Below are positions 46,681-54,706 of a stretch of 64,000 bases of DNA, in pieces (the stretch's first letter is position 1; every line of letters starts with the position of its first letter). Under the pieces are notes generated by a model, which had not been told where the DNA came from, did not search any database, and saw only the letters and a program-made list of their open reading frames with translations. This DNA is from Paenibacillus lentus. GTDB taxonomy: Bacteria; Bacillota; Bacilli; Paenibacillales; Paenibacillaceae. The stretch lies in the NCBI RefSeq assembly GCF_003931855.1, contig NZ_CP034248.1, positions 1,240,001 through 1,304,000 of the forward strand, in the 5' to 3' direction. A program made the translations under genes and the position numbers.

Positions 46681-47432
46681 ACCGAATCCTCCTTTATCCA
46701 GATTTCTGGTGCAAATTCTGATCGGGACTCCGATAGGGGTTCCGTTAATTGAACATATAGTTCCTCTAAACTAGCGGCTCCGTAATTGCTTAACAACTCC
46801 TCAGGACGCCCGTCTACCTTCAATACACCTCCGTCAATCATCACGATGCGCGTAGCCAGTTTGAACACTTCTTCCATATCATGCGATGTGAATACTACCG
46901 AGGTTCCATCCTGCGCCAGTGAAATAATGAGCTCTCTTATTTCGCGGCGTGCCCGAGGATCCAGCGCTGCCGTCGGCTCATCAAGAAAGACAAGGCAGGG
47001 GTCATGGACGAGGGTCATGGCAATGGCTAGCCTCTTCTGTTGTCCTCCGGACAGGCGGGAAGCATCGGTCTTGGCGGCGTCTTTGAGGCCGCAGCGATGG
47101 AGAAGGTCCAGTATGGCCTCAGTCTTTAGGCGTACGCCGTAAAAGGCAGCGAATAGTCGCATATTTTCCAGTGCGTTATAGCCAGGAAAGAACGGAGTCG
47201 TTTGCAATTGCACACCGATATGGCGATACGGCTCCTGACACCAGTATGCTACGGTGCCTTTGTCTGGACGGCGGAGTCCTAGCAGCATATCGAGTGTTGT
47301 CGACTTGCCTGCGCCGTTCGGCCCGATGATTCCCACCACTTCGCCGGGATTGATCGTTAAGCTGATGTCGTGAACGACGCTTCGTTTTCGATAGATTTTG
47401 GTTAGCCCCTGCGCTTGAATTAAAAAGCTCAA
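46677..47432 (-). CDS. ABC transporter ATP-binding protein
   Basis: About 251 residues. Walker A GPNGAGKST, Q-loop, signature LSGGQQKRLAIAM, Walker B CLVFLDEPTAALD and switch His in TSHDMEE are all present. The start is probably TTG 47432, with AAGGAG 8 nt upstream; GTG 47441 is too close to that site. The next gene encodes the permease. A PadR-type palindrome lies just upstream at 47459. Confidence 0.9.
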   Translation of the reverse strand: MSFLIQAQGLTKIYRKRSVVHDISLTINPGEVVGIIGPNGAGKSTTLDMLLGLRRPDKGTVAYWCQEPYRHIGVQLQTTPFFPGYNALENMRLFAAFYGVRLKTEAILDLLHRCGLKDAAKTDASRLSGGQQKRLAIAMTLVHDPCLVFLDEPTAALDPRARREIRELIISLAQDGTSVVFTSHDMEEVFKLATRIVMIDGGVLKVDGRPEELLSNYGAASLEELYVQLTEPLSESRSEFAPEIWIKEDSV

Positions 47433-47458
47433 TGAACTCACTCCTTATTCAATATTAT

Positions 47459-47476
47459 ATATCCAATGTTGGGTAT
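47459..47476. promoter_or_regulatory. probable PadR operator of the ABC operon
   Basis: ATATCCAATGTTGGGTAT, 16 of 18 positions identical to the perfect palindrome before the PadR gene at 48152. It lies 27 bp upstream of the ATPase start. Confidence 0.7.
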
Positions 47477-47571
47477 TTGGGTGAAAAAATGGCCTGCTAT
47501 CCCGTGATGAACAGGTACAGTAGGCAAGAACGAAAAGAGCAGTGAAGAGCAGGCATTTTGCTAATGTCGGC

Positions 47572-48135
47572 CTAGGAACCAGCTGACCTTTTCTGTTCCA
47601 TTAGCTGAATAATGCGTTTTACATATTGAATATCCAGCTCCAGTAAGGCCATGGCGTTGTCGAAGGAGGCTTCGGCAAAAGGAGAAAGGCCGTATTGTCC
47701 TTTAATTTCTCTGCCGACATGCCATAGCTCCAGCGTCTTTTCTAATTGCTGCAGATTTTGCTTCAGCAGGCTAATGGCTTCCTCCGGTGGAAGCTGCTCG
47801 ATCCACATGAGGCCAAGGGAGAAGTCCGATTTGACGGAGTGGGGGGACAAAGTCAGGGATTGCCGCAGCATGTGCTGGAACATTTCCTCGCCGGCGTCGG
47901 TGATCGCATATATTTTACGCAGGCGTGCACCCGTCCGCTCCTCCGCTTCCGTTCGCAGGAGACCGTCCTGCTCCATTTTATTGAGCGCGTAGTAAATCGA
48001 GCCCGACAATAAATTCGTCCAGGTGTCCATCCGGCTGTTCTGGATAAGCTGTTGGAGCTCGTACCCATGCATGGGCCGTTCGCGCAGCAGGGCTAGCAAG
48101 ATCAGATTAGTCACCTTACCATCATCCTTTGTCAT
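47572..48135 (-). CDS. PadR-family transcriptional regulator
   Basis: 187 residues. A PadR winged helix at about 10-85 (LILLALLRERPMHGYELQQLI...SIYYALNKMEQDGLL) and a C-terminal dimerisation helix region. It probably represses its own gene and the ABC operon downstream, given the shared palindrome. ATG 48135 lacks a clear ribosome site; GTG 48114, with AAAGG 11 nt upstream, is an alternative. Confidence 0.88.
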   Translation of the reverse strand: MTKDDGKVTNLILLALLRERPMHGYELQQLIQNSRMDTWTNLLSGSIYYALNKMEQDGLLRTEAEERTGARLRKIYAITDAGEEMFQHMLRQSLTLSPHSVKSDFSLGLMWIEQLPPEEAISLLKQNLQQLEKTLELWHVGREIKGQYGLSPFAEASFDNAMALLELDIQYVKRIIQLMEQKRSAGS

Positions 48136-48151
48136 CTATAGATGTCATTAG

Positions 48152-48169
48152 ATATCCAACGTTGGATAT
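48152..48169. promoter_or_regulatory. probable PadR operator (autoregulation)
   Basis: ATATCCAACGTTGGATAT is a perfect 18-bp palindrome 17 bp upstream of the PadR ATG. Confidence 0.75.
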
Positions 48170-48219
48170 ATGTACTTTGAGCAGATTATATAAGGGATCT
48201 AACCTTTTGTCAAACTTCT

Positions 48220-48726
48220 TTAGAGTTTATTCTTTTTCGGGGCAAACATGATTCCAGCGCCAATCGCAATTAGGGCAATCGCGAGCACGGGCTGTCCGAA
48301 TACCACACGATTATACAGGGTCCCAAAAGCTATCATTGCGAAGAACATGAGAGACAGGACACCAAGGATGTTGATTGGAACCAGCAACCATTTGTTTCGG
48401 TTTCCGAACCAGTAGAATTCAAACAATCCGACCGCAGGAGCGAGAATGAATCCGGGCCACAGGTATCCCCAGCTATCGAATAAAGTGGAGAGCTGGCAGA
48501 CGATGCCGACCGTGAACAGAATACCTCCGGGGATAAGCAAGCCGGTTCCACGGCGCTCGGTGAGGGAAAAGTACATCCAGTGAAAGAATAGTCCGAGCGG
48601 AATGATGAACAGTGTAGGCCAAAAATTGCCGAACAGGCTGCCCATAGACACCGCCTCTTTTTGGAAGAAAAACAAGTAAACGCCCGCTAAAATCATTAAC
48701 GGTCCAAGCCAAGACATACGACGCAT
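48220..48726 (-). CDS. membrane protein of unknown function (LiaI/DUF5668-like)
   Basis: 168 residues with four to six short hydrophobic segments and repeated Gly/Leu patterns (ILAGVYLFF, LLIPGGILFTVG, IALIAIGAGIMF) of the LiaI/DUF5668-like group. It ends in a basic PKKNKL tail. The function is not known. ATG 48726 has AAAGGAG 7 nt upstream. Confidence 0.7.
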   Translation of the reverse strand: MRRMSWLGPLMILAGVYLFFFQKEAVSMGSLFGNFWPTLFIIPLGLFFHWMYFSLTERRGTGLLIPGGILFTVGIVCQLSTLFDSWGYLWPGFILAPAVGLFEFYWFGNRNKWLLVPINILGVLSLMFFAMIAFGTLYNRVVFGQPVLAIALIAIGAGIMFAPKKNKL

Positions 48727-48941
48727 ATAGGTTCTCCTTTACATATGTATTGAATTACGATTAGCATACTATATTTATTGCTCCTCATCTTCGGTCTCTG
48801 GGGAAGAAAGAAACTGGACTTTAGTCTAGCAAAATGGGACATGCACAAAATTTTACCGTAAGCAGTACAGGAATACATCCGGTATAATCGATAATGGTGG
48901 ATTGGATTTATTATAATATATGAAGGAGTGTGAGGTGGCGG

Positions 48942-49862
48942 GTGAATAAATGGACTTTGTTCAGAAAGGCATCCCGGTTTCAGGTCATTCCCGTTATGCT
49001 TATTCCTGTTTTTCTTGGAGCGCTGGGCGCTTATGTCTGGAAAGGGGAATTTCATCCGGTACTTTTCACCATTACATTGATTGGCGCAGGGGCGGCACAT
49101 CTTTTCTCGAACATGATCAATGATTTGTGGGACTACCGAAACGGGACGGATACGGCGGCCAAAAATACACCGGAGGCGATTTCCACCAATTCTGGATTTC
49201 TTGCCGGGGGGATCATGTCAGAGCAAGCCTTTGCGAGGCTAACTTGGTCTTTGCTAGGATTGGGCGTGCTCTGCGGTGTCGTTCTTAGCTTGTATAGCGG
49301 CTGGCCGGTTCTCGTATTTGGTGCTCTCGGTGGGCTGATTGCTTATTTCTATGTGGCGCCCCCGATTAAATTCGGGTACCGCGGCAAAGGCTTTAGCGAG
49401 CTGGCGATTTTACTGTCATTTGGGGTACTGCCGATCATGGGATCTTATTATGTGCAAACGGGTGATTTGAGCTGGCGTTCGGTGCTGTTGTCGCTTCCCA
49501 TCGGTTTGTTGACGACGCTGGTCCTGTTCAACCATCACTTTTTGCATTGGCAGGCGGACAAGGAAGCGGGCAAAAATACGCTGGTCGTCGTATGGGGCGA
49601 AAAGCGAGCGCTCAGCTTCTCCAAAACGCTGCTGATATTGGCTTACGCATCTTTATTGTTATGCGTTGGAATGGGCATACTTCCGGTATATGCGCTGGCC
49701 GCACTGTTAACGGCGATTCCGATCTACCGCGTCTATGGTCGGTTGCAGGAGCATAATGCTCCGGCCGCTTATTTGCCGTTGATGGGCGCTTCGGTAAAGG
49801 CTTCAATACGCTGCGGCTTCGTAATGATCGTGGCTCTTTTGATTCAGGGGATTCTGCAATAA
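48942..49862 (+). CDS. second UbiA-family prenyltransferase
   Basis: About 306 residues with nine helices. The first Asp-rich motif is MINDLWDYRNGTD near residue 65; the second region is atypical, NHHFLHWQADKEAGKNTL near residue 200, seen in MenA-like and UbiA-like proteins. It may be the true menaquinone enzyme or a paralogue for another acceptor. I choose GTG 48942 (MNKWTLFRK); GTG 48930 is directly on the AAGGAG and unlikely. Confidence 0.75.
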   Translation: MNKWTLFRKASRFQVIPVMLIPVFLGALGAYVWKGEFHPVLFTITLIGAGAAHLFSNMINDLWDYRNGTDTAAKNTPEAISTNSGFLAGGIMSEQAFARLTWSLLGLGVLCGVVLSLYSGWPVLVFGALGGLIAYFYVAPPIKFGYRGKGFSELAILLSFGVLPIMGSYYVQTGDLSWRSVLLSLPIGLLTTLVLFNHHFLHWQADKEAGKNTLVVVWGEKRALSFSKTLLILAYASLLLCVGMGILPVYALAALLTAIPIYRVYGRLQEHNAPAAYLPLMGASVKASIRCGFVMIVALLIQGILQ

Positions 49863-49912
49863 TTAGGATATTCTAATTCACAGAATAACATTAGGAAAGT
49901 GAGAGGATATAA

Positions 49913-50641
49913 ATGGACAAGCAGCGGATCATTGGCGACTTTCATACAATTTTAAATGAAGGACAGGTGTGGAAAATCGGCGGGTTCCCACTACCGGATG
50001 GCTCGTTCTGGGAATACCGTGAGCCGGATGCGGTCGTCATCGTACGTAACGGCCTCCTGTATGTTCGCGCGCCGCTCAGCCGGAAGCATGATCATGTGCA
50101 AATCTTGGATAATGCGAAGCACATGTACTATTCCGTGGAGGAAATTGAAGTTCCGGAGAACGGTGAAATCAGCTTTGAGCTGGATATGCGGGCTCGCACC
50201 CAAAATACGGTGCCGGGCGATCTTTATGACGGCTATGTCTCCTTGAATCTTTTGGATTTCACGACAGGAGCTGCGCTCGACTTTTTTGCTGGAAATGATA
50301 AATATGCGAGTGTGTATGCAGTTCTGCCGTTCCCGGGCGTCGAGGTGCCACCGAGCGATAAGACGCGCTTCTTCTGCGTGTTCAAAGAGGATACGGATTT
50401 TAAAGCGCGGGAGTTCAACAATTACAAAATTACGTATAACCGCGGCGAGGACGAGGTCATCTTCTATTTAAACGGCAACGAGATTCGCCGGGAAAAAGGA
50501 GTTCCGATTAAGTTCAATAAATTCACGATTGCTCTTGGTATTATGACGGAAAAGGATCTGACGCCCGAAGGCAGCGTATCTGTACACGGACAGACGGTGA
50601 TCGCGGAGTATTCTCCAGTCAAGGTAACGATCAAGGAATAA
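49913..50641 (+). CDS. DUF6081-like protein of unknown function
   Basis: 242 residues, soluble, beta-rich and without a signal peptide. It resembles DUF6081 proteins (jelly-roll-like: DGYVSLNLLDFTTGAALDFF, YKITYNRGEDEVIFYLNGNEIRR), which look like carbohydrate-binding or lectin folds but have no known role. ATG 49913 has AAGTGAGAGG upstream. It follows the prenyltransferase gene by 50 bp, so co-transcription is possible. Confidence 0.65.
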   Translation: MDKQRIIGDFHTILNEGQVWKIGGFPLPDGSFWEYREPDAVVIVRNGLLYVRAPLSRKHDHVQILDNAKHMYYSVEEIEVPENGEISFELDMRARTQNTVPGDLYDGYVSLNLLDFTTGAALDFFAGNDKYASVYAVLPFPGVEVPPSDKTRFFCVFKEDTDFKAREFNNYKITYNRGEDEVIFYLNGNEIRREKGVPIKFNKFTIALGIMTEKDLTPEGSVSVHGQTVIAEYSPVKVTIKE

Positions 50642-50880
50642 CTCGCTTCGGATAACATTAGAATTCACATTGCTGAGGCTTCCAACGCTCGATGCTTGAC
50701 GTTAAAATGACGGACTTGACGGACAACCACATCGTAAGCGATAGTACGCCATAAGCTAGGCCGCATAAAACAACCTCCGATGTCGAACTCTAAATGGAGG
50801 AGACAGCCGAGCATTCGGTTCCTTACTTAATCATAAGACATCTCATTTAGAAAACATCTCATTTAGGAGGCGTATAAACC

Positions 50881-51069
50881 ATGACGGATCGCAAAGATCG
50901 TAATATGGAACTTCGTGAATCAGCGGGGAATGGCAGCAGCAATGGACAGAACCAAACCATGGGAAACGGCGGCGAGGGCGGTAATGGTCGCTTAAGCCAG
51001 TTCAAGAACCATAATACGCACGGCGGCGACGTTCCAAATGAGTATATTGCCAGCGAGAAGCGGAAATAG
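50881..51069 (+). CDS. small Gly/Asn-rich hydrophilic protein
   Basis: 62 residues, rich in Gly, Asn, Ser and Gln (GNGSSNGQNQTMGNGGEGGNG), with no hydrophobic segment. Such short proteins are common in Paenibacillus and may be spore-related, but I do not recognise a family. AGGAGG at 50863-50868 supports ATG 50881. The 239 bp before it (50642-50880) contain only a direct repeat of ACATCTCATTTA (50834 and 50853). Confidence 0.55.
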   Translation: MTDRKDRNMELRESAGNGSSNGQNQTMGNGGEGGNGRLSQFKNHNTHGGDVPNEYIASEKRK

Positions 51070-51103
51070 CTTCCTTGCTTGAACTGTATCTGCGCAAATA
51101 GTT

Positions 51104-51142
51104 AAAGGGCCATTCTCAGCGATTTTCTGAGAATGGCCTTTG
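51104..51142. terminator. bidirectional terminator
   Basis: AAGGGCCATTCTCAG (51105-51119) pairs with CTGAGAATGGCCTT (51127-51140), with one bulged base. It separates the small Gly-rich gene from the convergent DUF4023 gene. Confidence 0.7.
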
Positions 51143-51152
51143 CCATGTGCAC

Positions 51153-51284
51153 TTATTTTTGCGTGCTATGCTGCTTAGTGGATAGTTGTCCAGCGGGGTT
51201 GCCTTTGCCGTGCCGTTCTTTGTTGCGGCGATCTTTTTCTTGCTTATCATGCATTTTTTCGACGAATTCATGTGTACTGTCCAT
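51153..51284 (-). CDS. DUF4023-like small protein
   Basis: 43 residues, MDSTHEFVEKMHDKQEKDRR... ending in GHGKGNPAGQLSTKQHSTQK-like composition. It fits the DUF4023 pattern of very short Firmicute proteins (EFV-K-HD-Q, basic middle, KG-P...Q tail). AGGAGGC lies 9 nt upstream of ATG 51284. It is too short for usual gene calling, and the competing reading frames over it look unstructured. Function unknown. Confidence 0.7.
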   Translation of the reverse strand: MDSTHEFVEKMHDKQEKDRRNKERHGKGNPAGQLSTKQHSTQK

Positions 51285-51456
51285 TTAAGCCAGAGCCTCC
51301 TTTGCTGCAAGGTCGTGCTGCTTCTAATACTATGTCCAAATTGGAGGATTCCCATGTTGGCTCGATCGTTTATTGCCTGGTTTCTCGTTGTGTTTGGATA
51401 TAGACCGGTTGTACAATGGGGAGAGAATAATGCGCTTACAGGAAGGGGAATATACG

Positions 51457-52461
51457 ATGAATAAGAAGCTTCGATATGGAATACTCGGGTGTGCAGGGAT
51501 TGCCATCAAAGATGTGATGCCGGCGATTCAGAAATCAGAGTACGGCGTTCTTGCCGCGGTGGCGAGTCGGGATTTGGAGAAGAGTCGGTCGGTAGCGGAG
51601 CAATTCGGCATAACGACAGCTTATGGCAGCTATGAAGAGCTTATTGAAGATGCGACGATTGAGGCCGTATACATCCCACTCCCGAATCATTTACATAAAG
51701 AGTGGGCGATTCGTGCTATGAGGGCGGGTAAGCATGTGCTGTGCGAAAAGCCGATAGCGCTTACCAGCGAGGAGGCTAAGGAAATGGCGGCCGTCGCGAA
51801 GCAAGAAGGCGTCGTTCTTGCCGAGGCCTTTATGTACAGGCATCATCCGCGCTGGAAGAGAATTCGGGAGATTATTGAGAGCGGGGAGCTGGGCGAGCTG
51901 CGGTTGATTCGTGGCGCGTTCACCTATAACAATGCAGAGGATCTAGATAATATCCGGTTGCGGCCGGAATGGGGAGGGGGTGCGCTTTACGATGTGGGTT
52001 GCTACCCCATCAGCGCGGCTCGCTTCATTCTCGGGCAAGAGCCCGAGGCAATTACTGTGCACGCCCAGTTCTCCGATAAGCATTTTGGCGTGGACATGAT
52101 GGCAGCTGGAATACTGGAGTTTGCTGGCGGCCTGGCGCTAACCTTTGATTGTGGCATGTGGACCGAGCATCGCCAACTGCTGGAAATCGTCGGCAGCGAG
52201 GGGCGCATCGATATCCCGCATGCTTTTACTGTAGGGGATGATGAGGACGCCTCATATACGGTTACGGTTCGTGGCGTAAGCCGGATAGAGGGGCATGAAG
52301 ACAAAGCCGATCCTTATACCATGGAAGTGGATGATCTGGCCAAAGCCGTATTCGGGATACAGCCGAAGCTTTTTTCTCCGGATGATGCCGTTCAAGGCAT
52401 GCGCGTCCTGGAAGCGGGGTTGGCCTCAGCACGGGAACGACGCCGGATTAGTTTTAAATAG
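51457..52461 (+). CDS. Gfo/Idh/MocA-family oxidoreductase
   Basis: 334 residues. A Rossmann domain with GILGCAGIA near residue 8 binds NAD(P); the EKPIAL motif near 95 carries the conserved Lys. The C-terminal domain includes WGGGALYDVGCYPIS near 170, typical of the family's sugar or inositol dehydrogenases. The substrate is unknown. ATG 51457 follows GGAAGGGG; an upstream in-frame start at 51373 would add a weakly supported tail. Confidence 0.88.
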   Translation: MNKKLRYGILGCAGIAIKDVMPAIQKSEYGVLAAVASRDLEKSRSVAEQFGITTAYGSYEELIEDATIEAVYIPLPNHLHKEWAIRAMRAGKHVLCEKPIALTSEEAKEMAAVAKQEGVVLAEAFMYRHHPRWKRIREIIESGELGELRLIRGAFTYNNAEDLDNIRLRPEWGGGALYDVGCYPISAARFILGQEPEAITVHAQFSDKHFGVDMMAAGILEFAGGLALTFDCGMWTEHRQLLEIVGSEGRIDIPHAFTVGDDEDASYTVTVRGVSRIEGHEDKADPYTMEVDDLAKAVFGIQPKLFSPDDAVQGMRVLEAGLASARERRRISFK

Positions 52462-52971
52462 ATTCAGACTTATTGGCATGTTGGATGAACGAATGCCCTA
52501 AGCACGGAAAAATTATCTACCTTAATGCTAGCTAGCTATTGGTACTTATCCAGCGGCGTGTTGATTTCCGTGCCGGAGATGACGAAGGAAGTGAGAAGGC
52601 ATCAAGCAGGATCAGGATTGAACGGAAAGAACGGATTGAACGGATAGAACGGAAAGAACGGATAGAAATATATTAAGTAAAAGTTGCAAGTTAGCGGGAG
52701 TAGAATGTTAGTAGGATTAGGATGTTGCGGAAGTTGAATGTTGCAAGTTAGTGGGGGTGGAATGTTGCGGAAGTTGAATGTTGCAAGTTAGTGGGAGTGG
52801 AATGCTAGTGGAAGTTGAATGTTGCATGTTAGTGGGAGTGGAATGTTGCGGAAGTTGAATGTTGTATGTTAGTGGCTCAACTTTCGCAGCTTGAAATCGG
52901 CAAATAAGCCTTGATGTAACTGGGCAAGCCAGCGATCCATTGCTGTAGTTGTGTTTGAATGAGTGTTGTGA
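52462..52971. other. gene-free region with repeats and possible gene remnant
   Basis: 510 bp without a convincing gene. It contains short repeats of GAACGGATAGAACGGA (about 52618-52668), then a minisatellite at 52684-52875. On the minus strand 52544-52591 encodes FVISGTEINTPLDKYQ followed by a stop, with a stop shortly upstream, possibly a decayed gene fragment. Confidence 0.4.
52684..52887 (+). repeat. 40-bp minisatellite with terminal inverted copy
   Basis: Units of about 40 bp begin at 52740, 52780 and 52821, with diverged partial units before (52684) and after (52861). The core is GTTGCGGAAGTTGAAT. The array ends with TCAACTTTCGC (52877-52887), which is the inverted counterpart of GCGGAAGTTGA (52848-52858) and could form a hairpin. 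Confidence 0.75.
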
Positions 52972-54329
52972 GGGTCTGTCAAGAATTTTGTGTAAACGAA
53001 TGTAGAGGGTGATGCTTAGAGGGGGACTCCGCCCCCCTACCTCAAGTGCTGACCCACGCGATCAGGGAAGAAAACCGAAAACTGTAGCAGCATTTGTCCC
53101 CAGTTCTGAACACGGCCCGTCCATTTCCGTACAACGTCCATTGTGGATAAATACAGCATTTTAAGGAGAGCCTCGTCGCTCGGAAAGATGCTTTTGCCTT
53201 TTGTCACTTTGCGCAGTTGACGGTGATAACTCTCGATCATGTTCGTGGTGTAGATCAACTTGCGAATTTCCGGCGGGTACTTGAAGAATGTAGCGAGCTC
53301 GCTCCAGTTGTTGCGCCAAGAACGGACGATCAGAGGATACTTTTTGCCCCACTCCTCCTCAAAGCGATCTAGCTCCACAAGCGCCGCTTCTTCGGTTGCT
53401 GCTTTGTAGATCGGCTTCAGATCGGCAGTCACCTTCTTCAAGTCCTTGTAGGACACGTAGCGCGTTGAATTACGGATTTGATGGATGATGCACTTCTGAA
53501 TTTCTGTAGCGGGATAACAAGCGCTTATCGCTTGCGAGAAACCGGTTAGATTATCGACACACGTAATGAGAATGTCTTGTACGCCGCGGTTTTTTAACTC
53601 GTTCAAGACATTGAGCCAGAACTTGGCCGACTCGTTTTCGCCAATCCACATGCCTAGGACGTCTTTATTCCCGTCCAGATCGATGCCGATGACCATGTAA
53701 GCCGCCTTGTTGACAATAGCTCCGTCTTGCTTCACTTTGAAATGAATGGCGTCGAGAAAGACAACGGCATATACGCTCTGTAGCGGCCGATTTTGCCATT
53801 CCTTAACCATAGGGATAACCTTGTTTGTCACGTTCGAGATCAGTGTCGGGGAGACTTCGATGCCATACAACTGCTGTAGATGATCTTGAATTTCACGCGT
53901 GCTGACGCCCTTCGCGTAAAGCGCAATGATCTGTTCCTCAATGCCTGTGACATTGGACTGATGCTTCTTCACCACAAGCGGTTCAAACTCGCCCAAGCGA
54001 TCACGGGGTACGATTATTTCTTGCTCACCATACTCACTGACGACAGTTTTCTTGCTTTTGCCATTACGGCTGTTTGACGTTGCTTTCGCCGTGATGTCGT
54101 GCTTGGCATAGCCCAGATGTGTTTCCATCTCCGCTTCGAGCATCTCCTGGATTGTTTCTGCAAACAGGTTCTTTAATGCGTTTTGAGCATCCTGTGCCGT
54201 TACCAGATTATTCTCTTTAATGAAGTCGCGCAACTGTTGTTTCGTCCAAAGTCCCATGTATTCTCCCAACCTTTCTATTAGTTCCATTTTAATAGGTTTT
54301 GGAGTTTACACAAACTATTTTACAGACTC
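52972..54329 (-). mobile_element. IS256-family insertion sequence, about 1.36 kb
   Basis: The left end begins GGGTCTGTCAAGAATTTTG (52972) and the right end, on the other strand, GAGTCTGTAAAATAGTTTG (from 54329). Both continue to TGTAAAC, giving imperfect 26-bp terminal inverted repeats. No 8-bp target duplication is visible. Confidence 0.85.
53037..54257 (-). CDS. IS256-family transposase
   Basis: About 406 residues, full-length for IS256 mutator-type transposases. DDE residues are visible in VFLDAIHFKVK, CVDNLTGFSQAI and TTNMIESYHRQLRK. ATG 54257 is preceded by TTGGGAG; an in-frame ATG at 54287 lacks a ribosome site. The gene is intact, so the element may be mobile. Confidence 0.92.
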   Translation of the reverse strand: MGLWTKQQLRDFIKENNLVTAQDAQNALKNLFAETIQEMLEAEMETHLGYAKHDITAKATSNSRNGKSKKTVVSEYGEQEIIVPRDRLGEFEPLVVKKHQSNVTGIEEQIIALYAKGVSTREIQDHLQQLYGIEVSPTLISNVTNKVIPMVKEWQNRPLQSVYAVVFLDAIHFKVKQDGAIVNKAAYMVIGIDLDGNKDVLGMWIGENESAKFWLNVLNELKNRGVQDILITCVDNLTGFSQAISACYPATEIQKCIIHQIRNSTRYVSYKDLKKVTADLKPIYKAATEEAALVELDRFEEEWGKKYPLIVRSWRNNWSELATFFKYPPEIRKLIYTTNMIESYHRQLRKVTKGKSIFPSDEALLKMLYLSTMDVVRKWTGRVQNWGQMLLQFSVFFPDRVGQHLR

Positions 54330-54597
54330 CATGATACATTAGCTTATGGTGATCATCTACTCATAGATCAATAGTACATTTACATGAATCTATACCGAAT
54401 CTGATTTGATCTGATCTTATTTCTTTACTTTGCTAGTAGTAGTAGCAGTAGTTAGTCCTAGTAGTTAGTTTTCAGCTAGACCTAGCACACAGAATTATCG
54501 CATACAAGCGTTATCTCGCCTAATAATACACCCCCCACACTCCCCACACAAAAGCCCTCCCCATAAAAGCCCTCAAGCCCTCGCCGCAGTGGTTACA

Positions 54598-54700
54598 GTG
54601 AAGGTCCTACAGCGAAGGCTCTTCAACGAAGACTCTTCAGCGAAGGTAGGCCCTTCAGCAAAGGCTCTTCTGCGAAGGCTCTTAGCGAAAGCTCCTAAGC
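54598..54700. repeat. short degenerate repeat array 3' of the oxidoreductase gene
   Basis: About six copies of an 18-bp-scale unit AGCGAAGGCTCTTC with variations, directly after the stop of the minus-strand gene at 54707. The remaining part of the 54330-54706 gap is AT-rich with a TAGTAGTAG stretch (about 54435-54470) and no gene. Confidence 0.65.
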
Positions 54701-54706
54701 CCCTCT

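Noticed and set aside
52684..52887. CRISPR array
   Set aside because: Units are directly adjacent, with no unique spacers of even length, and no cas genes are nearby.
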